Assembly: GCF_900110925.1 (NCBI RefSeq)
Contig: NZ_FOFP01000026.1
Location: 1-46,191 of the forward strand
DNA from: Pseudomonas cuatrocienegasensis
GTDB taxonomy: Bacteria > Pseudomonadota > Gammaproteobacteria > Pseudomonadales > Pseudomonadaceae
Length of the DNA stretch: 46,191 nucleotides
Reading direction: 5' to 3'
Below the pieces are notes generated by a model. That model searched no databases. It was not told the DNA's origin and worked only from the letters and a program-made list of their open reading frames with translations. Below, one piece after another: positions 22,317 to 31,942 of this stretch. Position numbers and translations under genes: made by a program. Position 1 is the stretch's first letter. Each line of letters begins with the position of its first letter.

Positions 22317-25300
22317 ATGCTCACCCTCTACCACGCCCCCGATCTGGAAACCCTTGGCGAGCTGGCCACCACGCTGCTCGCCCAGCCGCTGCGCGAGCCC
22401 TTCGCCCCGGCGCTGGTGGTGGTGCCGAGCCAGGGTATGGGACGCTGGTTGACCCTGGAGCTGGCGCGCAAGCAGGGCATTGCCATGCAACTGGAGGTGC
22501 AGTTGCCGGCGCGCTTTGTCTGGGATTTATCGCGCCTGGCCCTGGGCCAGTTGCCCGAGCAGTCGGCCTTCGCCCCCAGCACCCTGGCCTGGCGCCTGTA
22601 CGACTGGCTGTGCGAGCCGCAGCACCTCGCCGAAACGCCACGCCTGGCGCATTACCTGGACGGTGGCGATGAGCGCCGGCGGCTGTCGCTGGCGCTGAAA
22701 ATCGCCGACGTGTTCGACCAATACCTGCTGTACCGCGACGACTGGCTGGCCGCCTGGGAGCGCAACGAGCTGCTTGACCTCGGCGCCGACGAAGCCTGGC
22801 AGGCCCTGCTCTGGCGCGAGCTGACCCGCGACGGCCACCCGCACCGCGCGCGGCTGTTAGAAGACCTGCTGCGCCGCCTGCACGACGCCACGCCCATCGC
22901 CGGCCTGCCCGAGCGACTGGTGGTGTTCGGTATCAGCAGCCTGCCCAGCCACCACCTGCGGGTGCTCGAAGGCCTGGCGCGGCACACCGAGGTGTTTCTC
23001 TTCGCCCTCAACCCGTGCCGCGAGGCCTGGGGCGACATCCGTGATATTCGTGAGCTGGCGCGCCAACCTGAGCTAAGCCCGGACGACTGGTACCTGGACG
23101 TCGGCCACCCGCTGCTCGCCAGCCTCGGCAAACAGGGTCGGGACTTCTTCGACAGCCTGTTCAGCCTGGCCTCGGCCGAAGGCAGCCAGGAGATCGGCCT
23201 GTACTCCGAGGACGACGCGCTGCACGACAGCAGCCTGCTCCAGGCCCTGCAAAACGACATCCTGCGCCTGCACACGCGTCGGCCCGAAGAGCGCCTGCGC
23301 TTGCGTGCCGACGACCGCTCGCTGGAGCTGCACATCGCCCATTCGCCGCTGCGTGAAGTGGAAATCCTGCATGACCAGTTGCTCGCCCGCTTCGCCGCCG
23401 ACCCGAGCCTGACGCCCGACCAGGTGGTGGTGCTGACCCCGGATATCGAGCGCTATGCACCCTATATCGAGGCCGTGTTCGCCCCGCGCAGCTCGGCGCC
23501 GCGCATCCCTTTCAGCCTGGCCGACCGCAGCCTGCGCGCAGAAATCCCCCTGCTTGAAGCCTTCCTTGGCCTGCTGGCGTTGCCCGACAGCCGCTTTACC
23601 GCCGAAGAGCTGCTGACCTGGCTGGAACAACCAGCCCTGGCACGCCGCGCCGGTATCGAGGCTGAAGACCTGCCGCTGCTGCGCGATTGGCTGCGCGACG
23701 CCGGCGTGCGTTGGGGCCGCGACGCTGCGCACCGTAGCCAGCTCGGCCTGCCGGCGGACGACGCCTTCACCTGGCGCCAGGGCCTCGACCGCCTGTTGCT
23801 GGGCTTTGCCGCGCCGCCACAGCTGGCCGGTGACCAGGTGCCCTTGCTCGGCGCCAGTTGGCCGCTGGATGCGCTGGAAGGCGGCCGCGCGCAATTGCTC
23901 GGGCGCTTGGTCGCCTTCGTCGAGCGCCTGGCCAGCCTGGCCCAGAGCCTGCAAAGGCCGCGTCCGCTGGCAGAGTGGGCGCAGAGCCTGCAACAGCTGA
24001 TCGACCAGTTGTTTGATGAGCGGGAAGCCGGCGACACCCTGTTGCTGCTGGCCAAGGCCTGCGCCGCGCTGCACGAGCAGGGTGTCGCCGCCGGCATCGA
24101 GCGGCCGATCGAGCTGGCGCTGGTGCGCCAGCAACTGACCACGGCCCTGGAGCAAGGCAGCGCCGCCTCGGGCTTTTTGACCGGCGCGGTAACGTTCTGC
24201 ACCATGGTGCCGATGCGCAGCCTGCCGTTTCGCCAGGTCTGCCTGCTCGGCCTGGACGACGGCGCCCTGCCACGGCGCACGCCTTCCGCCGGCTTCGACC
24301 TGATCAGCCACAAGCCCCGGCGCGGCGACCGCGCCCGACGCCTCGACGACCGCTACCTGCTGCTGGAAATCCTCCTCTCGGCGCGCAGCGGCCTGTACCT
24401 CAGCTACGTCGGCCGCGACCCGCGCAGCAACGCGGTGCTGCCGCCCTCGGTGCTGGTCAGCGAACTGCTCGACGTAATCGACCTGACCGCCGTCTGCGCC
24501 GATGCCTCGCGCGCCAGCGTACAACTGACCGTCGAGCACCCGCTGCAACCCTTCGCCCCCGGCAACTTCGCCGGTGGCCAGCACTTGGGTTTTGCCGGTT
24601 CCTGGCACCGCGCCGCCCAGCGCCTGAGCGAGCCGGTGGCTGCGCCCGTGCCCTTTGCCGGCGTGCTGGCGAGCGCCGATGACCAGTTGCTGACCCTGGA
24701 GCCGAGCCAGCTCATCCACTGTTTCAAACACCCGGCGCGCTTTCTCCTGGAGCAGCGCCTGGGCCTGCGCCTGGCCGAGGTCGATGAAGCCCTGGCCGGC
24801 GATGAGCCGTTCAGCGTCGAATGGACCCGCCAGCACGGCCTACGCCAACTGGCCCTCCAGGCCGTCGAGCAGGGTTGGAGCGAGCAGCAGGAGCGCGCGG
24901 TGGCCGCTGCCTCGGGCTGGCTGCCGGTCGGCGAGCTGGGCCAGGCCTACTGGGGGCGCATTCGTGGGCCGATCCGCGCGTTCGCGCCGATCCTGCTCGA
25001 CGAGCGCCCGGCGGAGGCGGCGCAGCCGCTGCTGGTCGACCTCGAACTGGCTGGCGTACGCATCCACGGCTGGTTGGAGGGCGTCACCGCCGAGGGCCTG
25101 TTCGACTACCGCTTGCGCGACCTCGGCGCCTGGGAGCTGGCACCGTTCTGGCTGCGCCACCTGCTGCTCAACTGCGCCGCCACCCCGGGCATCGCCCGCG
25201 ACAGCCGCCTGCTCTCGCCGAAAAGCGAGTGGCGCCTCGGCCCCCTGGCTGATGCCCGCGCGCTGCTCGAACCCTGGCTGCACGCCTACCAGCAGGCGCT

Positions 25301-25574
25301 GTGCGAACCGCTGCCGCTGTTCGCCAAATGCAGCCACGGCTTCGCCCACAAATGGCGTCACCCCGGCCGCAAAGAGCCGATCGACGCCGCGCGCAGCGAG
25401 GCGCGGGTGATGTGGCAGGGCAACGACTTTATGACCGGCGAAAGCCAGGACCCCTGGAACGCCCTGGCCTGGCGCGACCGCGAACCGCTCGACGCACGCT
25501 TCGAGGCACTGGCCGAACAGCTCTACGGCCCGGCCCTGGATGCGCTGCAAGGCAGCGATGAGGAAGACGCATGA
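22317..25574 (+). CDS. recC: Exodeoxyribonuclease V gamma subunit RecC
   Basis: 1085 residues, near the 1122 of E. coli RecC. It opens with VVPSQGMGRWLTLELARKQG, the degenerate helicase start of RecC, and contains VFGISSLPSHHLRVLEGLAR and VTFCTMVPMRSLPFRQVCLL. Within RecBCD it is the inactive-helicase subunit that splits the strands and recognises the regulatory DNA sequence. No Walker A is present, as expected. Its stop overlaps the recB start (ATGA, 25571-25574). No LexA-type operator is evident upstream. Confidence 0.95.
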   Translation: MLTLYHAPDLETLGELATTLLAQPLREPFAPALVVVPSQGMGRWLTLELARKQGIAMQLEVQLPARFVWDLSRLALGQLPEQSAFAPSTLAWRLYDWLCEPQHLAETPRLAHYLDGGDERRRLSLALKIADVFDQYLLYRDDWLAAWERNELLDLGADEAWQALLWRELTRDGHPHRARLLEDLLRRLHDATPIAGLPERLVVFGISSLPSHHLRVLEGLARHTEVFLFALNPCREAWGDIRDIRELARQPELSPDDWYLDVGHPLLASLGKQGRDFFDSLFSLASAEGSQEIGLYSEDDALHDSSLLQALQNDILRLHTRRPEERLRLRADDRSLELHIAHSPLREVEILHDQLLARFAADPSLTPDQVVVLTPDIERYAPYIEAVFAPRSSAPRIPFSLADRSLRAEIPLLEAFLGLLALPDSRFTAEELLTWLEQPALARRAGIEAEDLPLLRDWLRDAGVRWGRDAAHRSQLGLPADDAFTWRQGLDRLLLGFAAPPQLAGDQVPLLGASWPLDALEGGRAQLLGRLVAFVERLASLAQSLQRPRPLAEWAQSLQQLIDQLFDEREAGDTLLLLAKACAALHEQGVAAGIERPIELALVRQQLTTALEQGSAASGFLTGAVTFCTMVPMRSLPFRQVCLLGLDDGALPRRTPSAGFDLISHKPRRGDRARRLDDRYLLLEILLSARSGLYLSYVGRDPRSNAVLPPSVLVSELLDVIDLTAVCADASRASVQLTVEHPLQPFAPGNFAGGQHLGFAGSWHRAAQRLSEPVAAPVPFAGVLASADDQLLTLEPSQLIHCFKHPARFLLEQRLGLRLAEVDEALAGDEPFSVEWTRQHGLRQLALQAVEQGWSEQQERAVAAASGWLPVGELGQAYWGRIRGPIRAFAPILLDERPAEAAQPLLVDLELAGVRIHGWLEGVTAEGLFDYRLRDLGAWELAPFWLRHLLLNCAATPGIARDSRLLSPKSEWRLGPLADARALLEPWLHAYQQALCEPLPLFAKCSHGFAHKWRHPGRKEPIDAARSEARVMWQGNDFMTGESQDPWNALAWRDREPLDARFEALAEQLYGPALDALQGSDEEDA

Positions 25575-28500
25575 GCACCGCCGGCTTGAACCTGCTGCAC
25601 GACAGCTTTACCGGTCGCACGCTGATCGAAGCCAGTGCCGGCACCGGCAAGACCTGGACGCTGACCGCGCTCTATGCCCGTCTGTTGCTGGAAAAGCAGC
25701 TGAGTGTCGGGCAGATCCTAGTGGTCACCTTTACCACCGCCGCCACGGCGGAGCTGCGCGAGCGCATTCGCCTGCGCCTGGCCGAGCTGCTCGCGGTCTA
25801 TGAACAAGGCCCCGGCGCGGATGCGCTGCTCAATGAGCTGCACGCCCAGTACCCGGACCCGGCCAGCCACCGCCGGTTGTTACTGGCGGTGCACGGCTTT
25901 GATGAAGCTGCGATCTTCACCATCCACGGTTTCTGCCAGCGTGCGTTGCAGGATGCGGCGTTCGAGGCCGGCGGCGATTTCGACAACGAGCTGACCCATG
26001 ATGACCGCGAGATCATCGATGCGCTGCTCGCCGACCTCTGGCGTCACGAGCTGGCCAGCGCCGAGCCTGAGTGGGCGGCGTTTCTGGTGCAGCAGAAGAT
26101 CACCCCGCAGAGCCTGCGTCAGCGTCTGCGCAATCACCTCGGCAAGCCCTACCTGCGTATCGAGCCGCAACCCGGCGCTCGCTCCGACCTGGGCGCGCTG
26201 CGAGCGGCCTGGCAACACGCTCACAGCTTCTGGCAGCGCGACAGCAGCGCCTGGCTGGAGCAGCTCAAGGCGTTCGATGGTTTCAAGAGCAATATGGTCG
26301 ATGTCGCCAAACTGGGCGCCTGGCAGGTCGAGTTGCAGGGCTATTTCAGTGACGCCGCGGCGCTATTCGGCAAGACCGATGCCTACCGCCGGCTGTCTCG
26401 TGAGGGCCTGAACAAGGCCTGCAAAAAGGGCAGTACTGTCCCGGACAGTCCGCTGGCCGATGCCCTGCAAGGGCTCTGCGATGCTCTGGATGCGGCGCAG
26501 CCCGAGGCCGAGCAACGGCTGATCGACCTGCAGGTGCGGCTGATCGGCCAGCTCGATGCGCAGCTGCCGGCGCGCAAGGCCGCCCAGCGCCTGCTGGCCT
26601 TCGATGACCTGCTCAACCGCCTGCAGCAGGCGTTGCAGGGCGAGGCCGGCGAGCACCTGGCCGCGACCCTGCGCGCGCAGTACCCGGTGGCACTGATCGA
26701 CGAATTTCAGGACACCGACCCGGTGCAGTACCAGGTGTTCCAGCGCATCTACGCGCAGGCCGGCGACCTGTGTTTTGTCGGCGACCCAAAGCAGGCGATC
26801 TATGCCTTCCGCGGCGCCGACCTGGCCACCTACCTCAAGGCCCGCAACGAGGCGGCCCGGCAATACAGCCTGGCCACCAACCACCGCTCCACGCCGGAGC
26901 TGATCGCTGCGCTCAACCAGATGTTCGACCGGCCGATGCCGTTCGCCGAGCCGGGCCTGGACTACCCGCCGGTGGGCGCCAGCACCCGCGCCCGGGCGCA
27001 ACTGGTGCTGCCCGCCGTGGCCGATGAAACGGATGCGCCCCTGGCGCTGGTCTGGCTGGGCGATGACTACCTGGGCAAAGGCGAGGCCGGCAGTTTGGTC
27101 GCCCCGGATACCGCCCGGCGCATCGCCGCCCTGTTGGTGGCCAGCAGCCAGGGTGAAGCTTACTTCGCCACTGAAGATGCGCGTACGCCGCTCAAGGGCG
27201 GCGACATCGCCGTGCTGGTGGCCAGCCACCGCCAGGCTGCCGAGGTCGCCGCCGAGTTGGCCGCGCGCGGCGTGCCCAGTGTGCGCCGTGGCAAGGAAAA
27301 CGTCTGGCACAGCGAGGAGGCGGCGGAGCTGGCTGCGGTGCTGGCTGCCTACGCCGAGCCAGGCCGCGAAGGCGCCCTGCGCTATGCCCTGGCCAGCCGT
27401 TTGCTCGGGCGCAGCGCGGCCGATCTCGCCGCCTGCACGGACAACGCCCAGGCCTGGGACGCCGAGCGCGAAGCGGCCGAGCGTTACCACCAGCTGTGGC
27501 AGCAGCACGGCTTTATGCGCGCCTTCCGCGCCTGGCTCGACGAGCAACAGGTGGCGCAGCGGCTGCTCGCGCTGGTGGATGGCGAACGCCGCCTGACCAA
27601 CCTGCTGCACCTGGCCGAGCTGCTGCAAAGCGAGAGTCTGCAACGCCCCGGTCTGGAGCAACTGCTGAGCTGGTTCAACGCCCAGCGCAGCGCCGAGAGC
27701 CACGGTGAAGAGGCTCTGCTGCGCCTGGAAAGCGATGCCGAGCGGGTGCAGATCGTCACCATCCACACCTCCAAGGGCCTGGAGTACCCGCTGGTGTTCT
27801 GCCCCTACCTGTGGGACGGCGCCCTGTTGCGTCAGTTTGAGGACATCAGCTGTCACGCCGACGACGGTACGCCGCTGCTCGACCTTGGCGGCGAGCAGTT
27901 CGACCTGCACCGTGAACGCGCGCGGCATGAACGCTTTGCGGAGAAACTGCGTCTGGCCTACGTCGCCCTGACCCGCGCCCGTGATCGCCTCTGGCTGCAC
28001 TGGGGCCCGGTGGACTGCAAGCCGAAAAAGGACGGCAGCCTGGCTGACAGCGGCCTGCACAGCAGCGCCCTGGCTTGGCTGCTACACGGCCGCACGCTGC
28101 CCGGTACGGACGCCCTGAGTGAACTCGGCGGCCACCTGCAAAGCCTCAGCCCCCAAGGGCTGCGTGGCGAAGTTGAGCAACTGGTCAGCCGCAGCCAGGG
28201 GCAGATGGCGGTGCAGGTACTGCGCCAGGACGAGGCCAGCGCCAGCGGCGAGCAACGTGCCCCGGCGCCCAATCCCTTGGCCAGCCTGCAACGCAGCCTG
28301 CACAGCGCCTGGCGCATCGGCAGCTTCTCCGGCCTGGCCGCCGGCATGCACGTTGAGGCGCCCGACCGCGACGGCCTGGTGATCCCGGCAGCCAGCGAGC
28401 CTGGCAGTGGTTTTTTCGCCTTTCCCCGTGGCGCGCGGGCCGGTACCTGCCTGCATGCGATCCTTGAAGACTGGGCGCGCGACAAGGCCCCGCTGGCCGA

Positions 28501-29116
28501 GCTGGTCGAGCCGGCGCTGAGCAGCCACGGTATCAGCAGCGACTGGACGGCCATCGCCCAGCAGCACTTGCAGCAGGTGCTCGACAGCGACCTCGATGGT
28601 CAGGGCCTGACCCTGGCCGGCCTGCGCGGCGCGCGGCGCCTGCCCGAACTGGGCTTCACCTTCCCGGTGGCCGGCCTCGATGTGCAGCGCCTGCGGGCGA
28701 TTCTCTGCGATCCGGCCCATGGCTTGACCGAGCCAATGCGCAACGCCGCCGCACGCCTGGAGTTCGACCAGCTAAAGGGCTTTCTCAAGGGCTTTATCGA
28801 CCTTACGTTCGAGCACCAGGGGCGCTGGTACATCGCCGACTATAAATCCAACTGGCTTGGCCCGGATGTCAGCTACTACGGCGGCCAGCGGCTGGAACAG
28901 GCCCTGGCCGCCGAACACTATTACCTGCAGTACCTGATCTACCTGGTGGCGCTGCGGCGCTTTTTGCGCCAGCGTCTGGTCGACTTCGACGGCAGCCAGT
29001 TGGGAGGCGCCTATTACCTATTCTTGCGCGGCATGCCCACGGCTGGGGTGTACTTCTCGCGCCCTGGCGATGAGCTGCTGGATGCGCTGGACGCGCTGTT
29101 CGAGGGCAGCGTATGA
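25571..29116 (+). CDS. recB: Exodeoxyribonuclease V beta subunit RecB
   Basis: 1181 residues. The SF1 helicase begins LIEASAGTGKTWT (Walker A about 21-28); motif II is IDEFQDTDPVQYQ (about 375); TIHTSKGLEYPLVF lies mid-protein. The C-terminal nuclease domain has LHAILEDW (about 960) and ADYKSNWLG (about 1088-1096), the catalytic D-x-K site. It is the 3'-5' helicase and the nuclease of RecBCD, used for double-strand-break repair and degradation of linear DNA. It is coupled to recC. Confidence 0.96.
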   Translation: MSTAGLNLLHDSFTGRTLIEASAGTGKTWTLTALYARLLLEKQLSVGQILVVTFTTAATAELRERIRLRLAELLAVYEQGPGADALLNELHAQYPDPASHRRLLLAVHGFDEAAIFTIHGFCQRALQDAAFEAGGDFDNELTHDDREIIDALLADLWRHELASAEPEWAAFLVQQKITPQSLRQRLRNHLGKPYLRIEPQPGARSDLGALRAAWQHAHSFWQRDSSAWLEQLKAFDGFKSNMVDVAKLGAWQVELQGYFSDAAALFGKTDAYRRLSREGLNKACKKGSTVPDSPLADALQGLCDALDAAQPEAEQRLIDLQVRLIGQLDAQLPARKAAQRLLAFDDLLNRLQQALQGEAGEHLAATLRAQYPVALIDEFQDTDPVQYQVFQRIYAQAGDLCFVGDPKQAIYAFRGADLATYLKARNEAARQYSLATNHRSTPELIAALNQMFDRPMPFAEPGLDYPPVGASTRARAQLVLPAVADETDAPLALVWLGDDYLGKGEAGSLVAPDTARRIAALLVASSQGEAYFATEDARTPLKGGDIAVLVASHRQAAEVAAELAARGVPSVRRGKENVWHSEEAAELAAVLAAYAEPGREGALRYALASRLLGRSAADLAACTDNAQAWDAEREAAERYHQLWQQHGFMRAFRAWLDEQQVAQRLLALVDGERRLTNLLHLAELLQSESLQRPGLEQLLSWFNAQRSAESHGEEALLRLESDAERVQIVTIHTSKGLEYPLVFCPYLWDGALLRQFEDISCHADDGTPLLDLGGEQFDLHRERARHERFAEKLRLAYVALTRARDRLWLHWGPVDCKPKKDGSLADSGLHSSALAWLLHGRTLPGTDALSELGGHLQSLSPQGLRGEVEQLVSRSQGQMAVQVLRQDEASASGEQRAPAPNPLASLQRSLHSAWRIGSFSGLAAGMHVEAPDRDGLVIPAASEPGSGFFAFPRGARAGTCLHAILEDWARDKAPLAELVEPALSSHGISSDWTAIAQQHLQQVLDSDLDGQGLTLAGLRGARRLPELGFTFPVAGLDVQRLRAILCDPAHGLTEPMRNAAARLEFDQLKGFLKGFIDLTFEHQGRWYIADYKSNWLGPDVSYYGGQRLEQALAAEHYYLQYLIYLVALRRFLRQRLVDFDGSQLGGAYYLFLRGMPTAGVYFSRPGDELLDALDALFEGSV

Positions 29117-29135
29117 ACAGGCTGCAAACACGCGT

Positions 29136-29194
29136 CGTAGGGTGCGCCGCGCGCACCATCGCGGTTGATCTTGGTGCGCAGGGCGCACCCTACG
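29136..29194. repeat. Long inverted-repeat element between recB and recD
   Basis: CGTAGGGTGCGCC (29136-29148) and GGCGCACCCTACG (29182-29194) are a perfect 13-bp inverted repeat. Inside it GCGCACCA (29151-29158) pairs with TGGTGCGC (29172-29179). The whole can fold into a roughly 59-nt hairpin. The wording GTAGGGTGCGC is typical of dispersed intergenic repeats in pseudomonads. It fills the 88-bp gap between recB and recD and ends 10 bp before the recD ATG, where it could affect recD translation or mRNA stability. Confidence 0.7.
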
Positions 29195-29204
29195 GGGGAT
29201 ATGT

Positions 29205-31034
29205 ATGACGGTTGCCGATCTGCCACTCGGCCCGCTGGAGCGCGCCCTGGTCGGCAGCCTGCAGCGCCTCGACCCTGGGGCCACGCCGCTGGTGCTGGCC
29301 TCGGCGGCGCTGGTCTGCGCGGCGCTGGAGCAGGGCGACGTATGCCTGCCCCTGGCGCGCTTGGCCGGGCGTCGTCCCTGGCCAGAGCTGCCGTTTGCAC
29401 TGCCGGCGCTGGATGCTTGGCAGGCGCAATTATTGGCCTCGCCGCTGGTTGCCGAAGACGGCGGCTTCGCGCCGTTGCTGCTCGACCACGGCCGCCTGTA
29501 CCTGGCGCGCTACCAGGCCTACGAACGGCAACTGGCGGCGCAGCTGCTGGCGCGCGCGGCCGACCGGCCACAGGTCGATGAGGCCCGCCTGAGCGACAGC
29601 CTGACCCGGTTGTTCGCTTTCAACCAGCAACAACCGGACTGGCAGCGTTTAGCCGCCGCTCAAGCGGTGCGTCGACGCCTGGCTGTGATCTCCGGCGGCC
29701 CCGGCACCGGCAAAACCACCACCGTGGTGCGCCTGCTCGCCGCGCTGCTGGAGCAGTCTGATACGCCCCTGGCCATCGGCCTGGCTGCCCCCACCGGCAA
29801 GGCCGCCGCGCGCATGGCCGAAGCGATTCGCGCGGCCAAGGCCAGCCTGCCGGTAAGCGAGGCGATCAAGGCTGCGTTACCCGAGGAGGCGCGCACCCTG
29901 CATCGCCTGCTCGGCAGCCGTGGTGACAGCCCCCAGGTGCGCCACCACGCCGGCAACCCCCTGGCGCTGGACGTGCTGGTGGTCGATGAAGCCTCGATGG
30001 TTGACCTGGCGCTGATGGCCAAGCTGGTCGATGCCTTGCCGCCGAACGCGCGGCTGATCCTGCTCGGCGACAAGGACCAACTGGCTGCCGTGGAGGCCGG
30101 CGCGGTGTTTGCCGAACTCTGCGAAGGCCGCGGCTTCGATGCCGAGGCCGCTGCACAGTTGCAGCGCCTGACCGGCCAAGCCGTGCCGGTCAGCGCGCCG
30201 ACCTCACGTTTGGGCGATGCCGTGGTGCTGCTCAGCCACAGCCACCGTTTTGCCGGTGACAGCGGCATCGGCGAGCTGGCGCGGCGGATCAACGCCGGCG
30301 ACGTCGCCGGCACCCAGAGCCTGCTAAAGGAGCCGCGCAGCGACCTGCGCTGGAATGCCCAGCCCACTACGGCCGAGCTGCTCGAGCGCCTGGACCAGGG
30401 CTACGGCGCCTTTCTCGAGGCCGCCAAAGCCGGTGATCCGCAGGCCGCCTTTGCCGCGTTCAATGGTTTTCGCGCGCTGACGGCACAACGCGAAGGCGTC
30501 TGGGGCGTGGCCGGTATCAGCGAGGCGCTGGAGGCGCGGATCAAACGGCGCAGCCAGGTGGCCAGCCGCGAGCGCTGGTATGTCGGCCGGCCGGTGATGG
30601 TGCGGCAGAACGACTATGCCCTGGGCCTGTTCAATGGCGATGTCGGCCTGTGCCTGCACACCGAGTACGGCCTGCGGGTGTTCTTTGAGGGCGAAGACGG
30701 CTACCGGCCGTTCGCCCCGGCGCGGCTGCCCAGCCACGACACGGCTTTCGCCATGACCGTGCACAAAAGCCAGGGCTCGGAGTTTCGTGAGGTGCTGCTG
30801 GTGCTGCCCGAGCAACCCAGCCCGTTGCTCAGCCGCAGCCTGCTCTACACCGGGATTACCCGGGCCAAGCAGCTGGTCGAGGTCTGGGCCTTGCCGGCAC
30901 GCCTGGCCGATGCCGTGGCCACCCGCGCCGAGCGTGCGGCGGGTTTGGCGGAGCGTTTGGCGCAGGCTGCGCCGAATGCACCGCCGCCAACCGCTAATGT
31001 CACTACGGCGCAGGATCAACTGAGCCTGTTCTGA
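29205..31034 (+). CDS. recD: Exodeoxyribonuclease V alpha subunit RecD
   Basis: 609 residues (E. coli RecD 608). Walker A GGPGTGKTTT is near 163-172, the second motif is VLVVDEASMVDL, the glutamine/arginine region follows LILLGDKDQLAAVEAG, and late motifs TVHKSQGSEF and LLYTGITRAKQLVEVW are present. It is the 5'-3' helicase of RecBCD. Unlike recC-recB, which overlap, recD is separated by an inverted-repeat element and its ribosome site is poor (GGGGGAT), so it may be translated less. Confidence 0.95.
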   Translation: MTVADLPLGPLERALVGSLQRLDPGATPLVLASAALVCAALEQGDVCLPLARLAGRRPWPELPFALPALDAWQAQLLASPLVAEDGGFAPLLLDHGRLYLARYQAYERQLAAQLLARAADRPQVDEARLSDSLTRLFAFNQQQPDWQRLAAAQAVRRRLAVISGGPGTGKTTTVVRLLAALLEQSDTPLAIGLAAPTGKAAARMAEAIRAAKASLPVSEAIKAALPEEARTLHRLLGSRGDSPQVRHHAGNPLALDVLVVDEASMVDLALMAKLVDALPPNARLILLGDKDQLAAVEAGAVFAELCEGRGFDAEAAAQLQRLTGQAVPVSAPTSRLGDAVVLLSHSHRFAGDSGIGELARRINAGDVAGTQSLLKEPRSDLRWNAQPTTAELLERLDQGYGAFLEAAKAGDPQAAFAAFNGFRALTAQREGVWGVAGISEALEARIKRRSQVASRERWYVGRPVMVRQNDYALGLFNGDVGLCLHTEYGLRVFFEGEDGYRPFAPARLPSHDTAFAMTVHKSQGSEFREVLLVLPEQPSPLLSRSLLYTGITRAKQLVEVWALPARLADAVATRAERAAGLAERLAQAAPNAPPPTANVTTAQDQLSLF

Positions 31035-31044
31035 CCACGCAGAA

Positions 31045-31076
31045 ACGACAACGGGGCCCGCAGGCCCCGTTGTCGT
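31045..31076. terminator. Terminator between recD and terC (convergent)
   Basis: ACGACAACGGGGCC-CGCA-GGCCCCGTTGTCGT is a perfect 14-bp stem with a 4-base loop. It is the strongest hairpin in the window and lies between two convergent genes, so it should serve both strands, although neither side has a long T-run. Confidence 0.75.
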
Positions 31077-31088
31077 ATGCCGGATCTG

Positions 31089-31853
31089 TTACTGCCCCGG
31101 CACATCCTTGCGCAGCTTGACCGGCTCGACGTCTTTATTGCGGCGAGCGGTGCGCATCTTGATGTTGATCGCTTCGACCGCCAGCGAGAAGGCCATGGCG
31201 AAGTAGACGTAGCCCTTGGGCACGTGCACATCGAAAGCTTCGGCGATCAGCACGGTGCCGACCACGATGAGGAACGACAGCGCGAGCATTTTCAGCGACG
31301 GGTGTTTGTCGATGAAATCGCTGATGGTGCCGGCAGCCAGCATCATCACCAGTACGGCGACGATGATCGCGGCGACCATCACCGGTACGTGGTCAACCAT
31401 GCCCACCGCGGTGATCACCGAGTCTAGGGAGAAGACGATGTCGATGATGGCGATCTGGATGATGGTGCCGATGAAGTGACGCCCGGCTGCGCCTGTTGCG
31501 CTCTGCTCGCTTTCGTCTTCACCTTCGAGGCCGTGGTAGATCTCGCTGCTACTCTTCCACAGCAGGAACAGCCCGCCGAAGAACAGAATCAGGTCGCGCC
31601 CAGAGATGCCTTGGCCCAGCACCTGGAACAGATCATTGGTCAGCTGCATGATCCAGCTGATCGACAGCAGCAGGCCAATGCGTGTGACCATCGCCAGGGC
31701 CAGGCCGAAAAAGCGCGTGCGCGCCTGCATGTGCGGCGGCATACGCCCCACCAGGATGGCGATCATGATGATGTTGTCGATACCCAGGACGATCTCCAGG
31801 GCGGTCAGGGTCAAGAAGGCGACCCAGATTTCCGGGCTGCTCAGCCACTCCAT
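31089..31853 (-). CDS. TerC family integral membrane protein
   Basis: 254 residues. It starts MEWLSSPEIWVAFLTLTALE followed by IVLGIDNIIMI, and has IDIVFSLDSVITAVGM in the second half. These acidic, in-membrane LGIDN and FSLDS motifs define the TerC family, linked to metal (Mn, Ca) export and tellurite resistance in relatives. About seven helices, with a basic C-terminal tail (KMRTARRNKDVEPVKLRKD). The ATG at 31853 has GAGGAAAC upstream. No ter cluster is nearby, so a metal-related housekeeping role is more likely than tellurite resistance. Confidence 0.9.
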   Translation of the reverse strand: MEWLSSPEIWVAFLTLTALEIVLGIDNIIMIAILVGRMPPHMQARTRFFGLALAMVTRIGLLLSISWIMQLTNDLFQVLGQGISGRDLILFFGGLFLLWKSSSEIYHGLEGEDESEQSATGAAGRHFIGTIIQIAIIDIVFSLDSVITAVGMVDHVPVMVAAIIVAVLVMMLAAGTISDFIDKHPSLKMLALSFLIVVGTVLIAEAFDVHVPKGYVYFAMAFSLAVEAINIKMRTARRNKDVEPVKLRKDVPGQ

Positions 31854-31942
31854 GATGCGGTTTCCTCGCGAATGTCTTGCGTGGGTAATAGCGTGCAGAA
31901 ACCGGCGCACTGCCGGCTTCCTCAATAATGTCCAGGCGTGGC

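Noticed and set aside
23073..24836. 587-residue minus-strand open frame across recC
   Set aside because: recC is unmistakable on the plus strand. The antisense frame is Gln/Ala/Gly/Arg-rich low complexity, as expected opposite GC-rich codons.
26363..28060. 565-residue minus-strand open frame across recB
   Set aside because: Antisense shadow of helicase-coding sequence with no recognisable domain or ribosome site.
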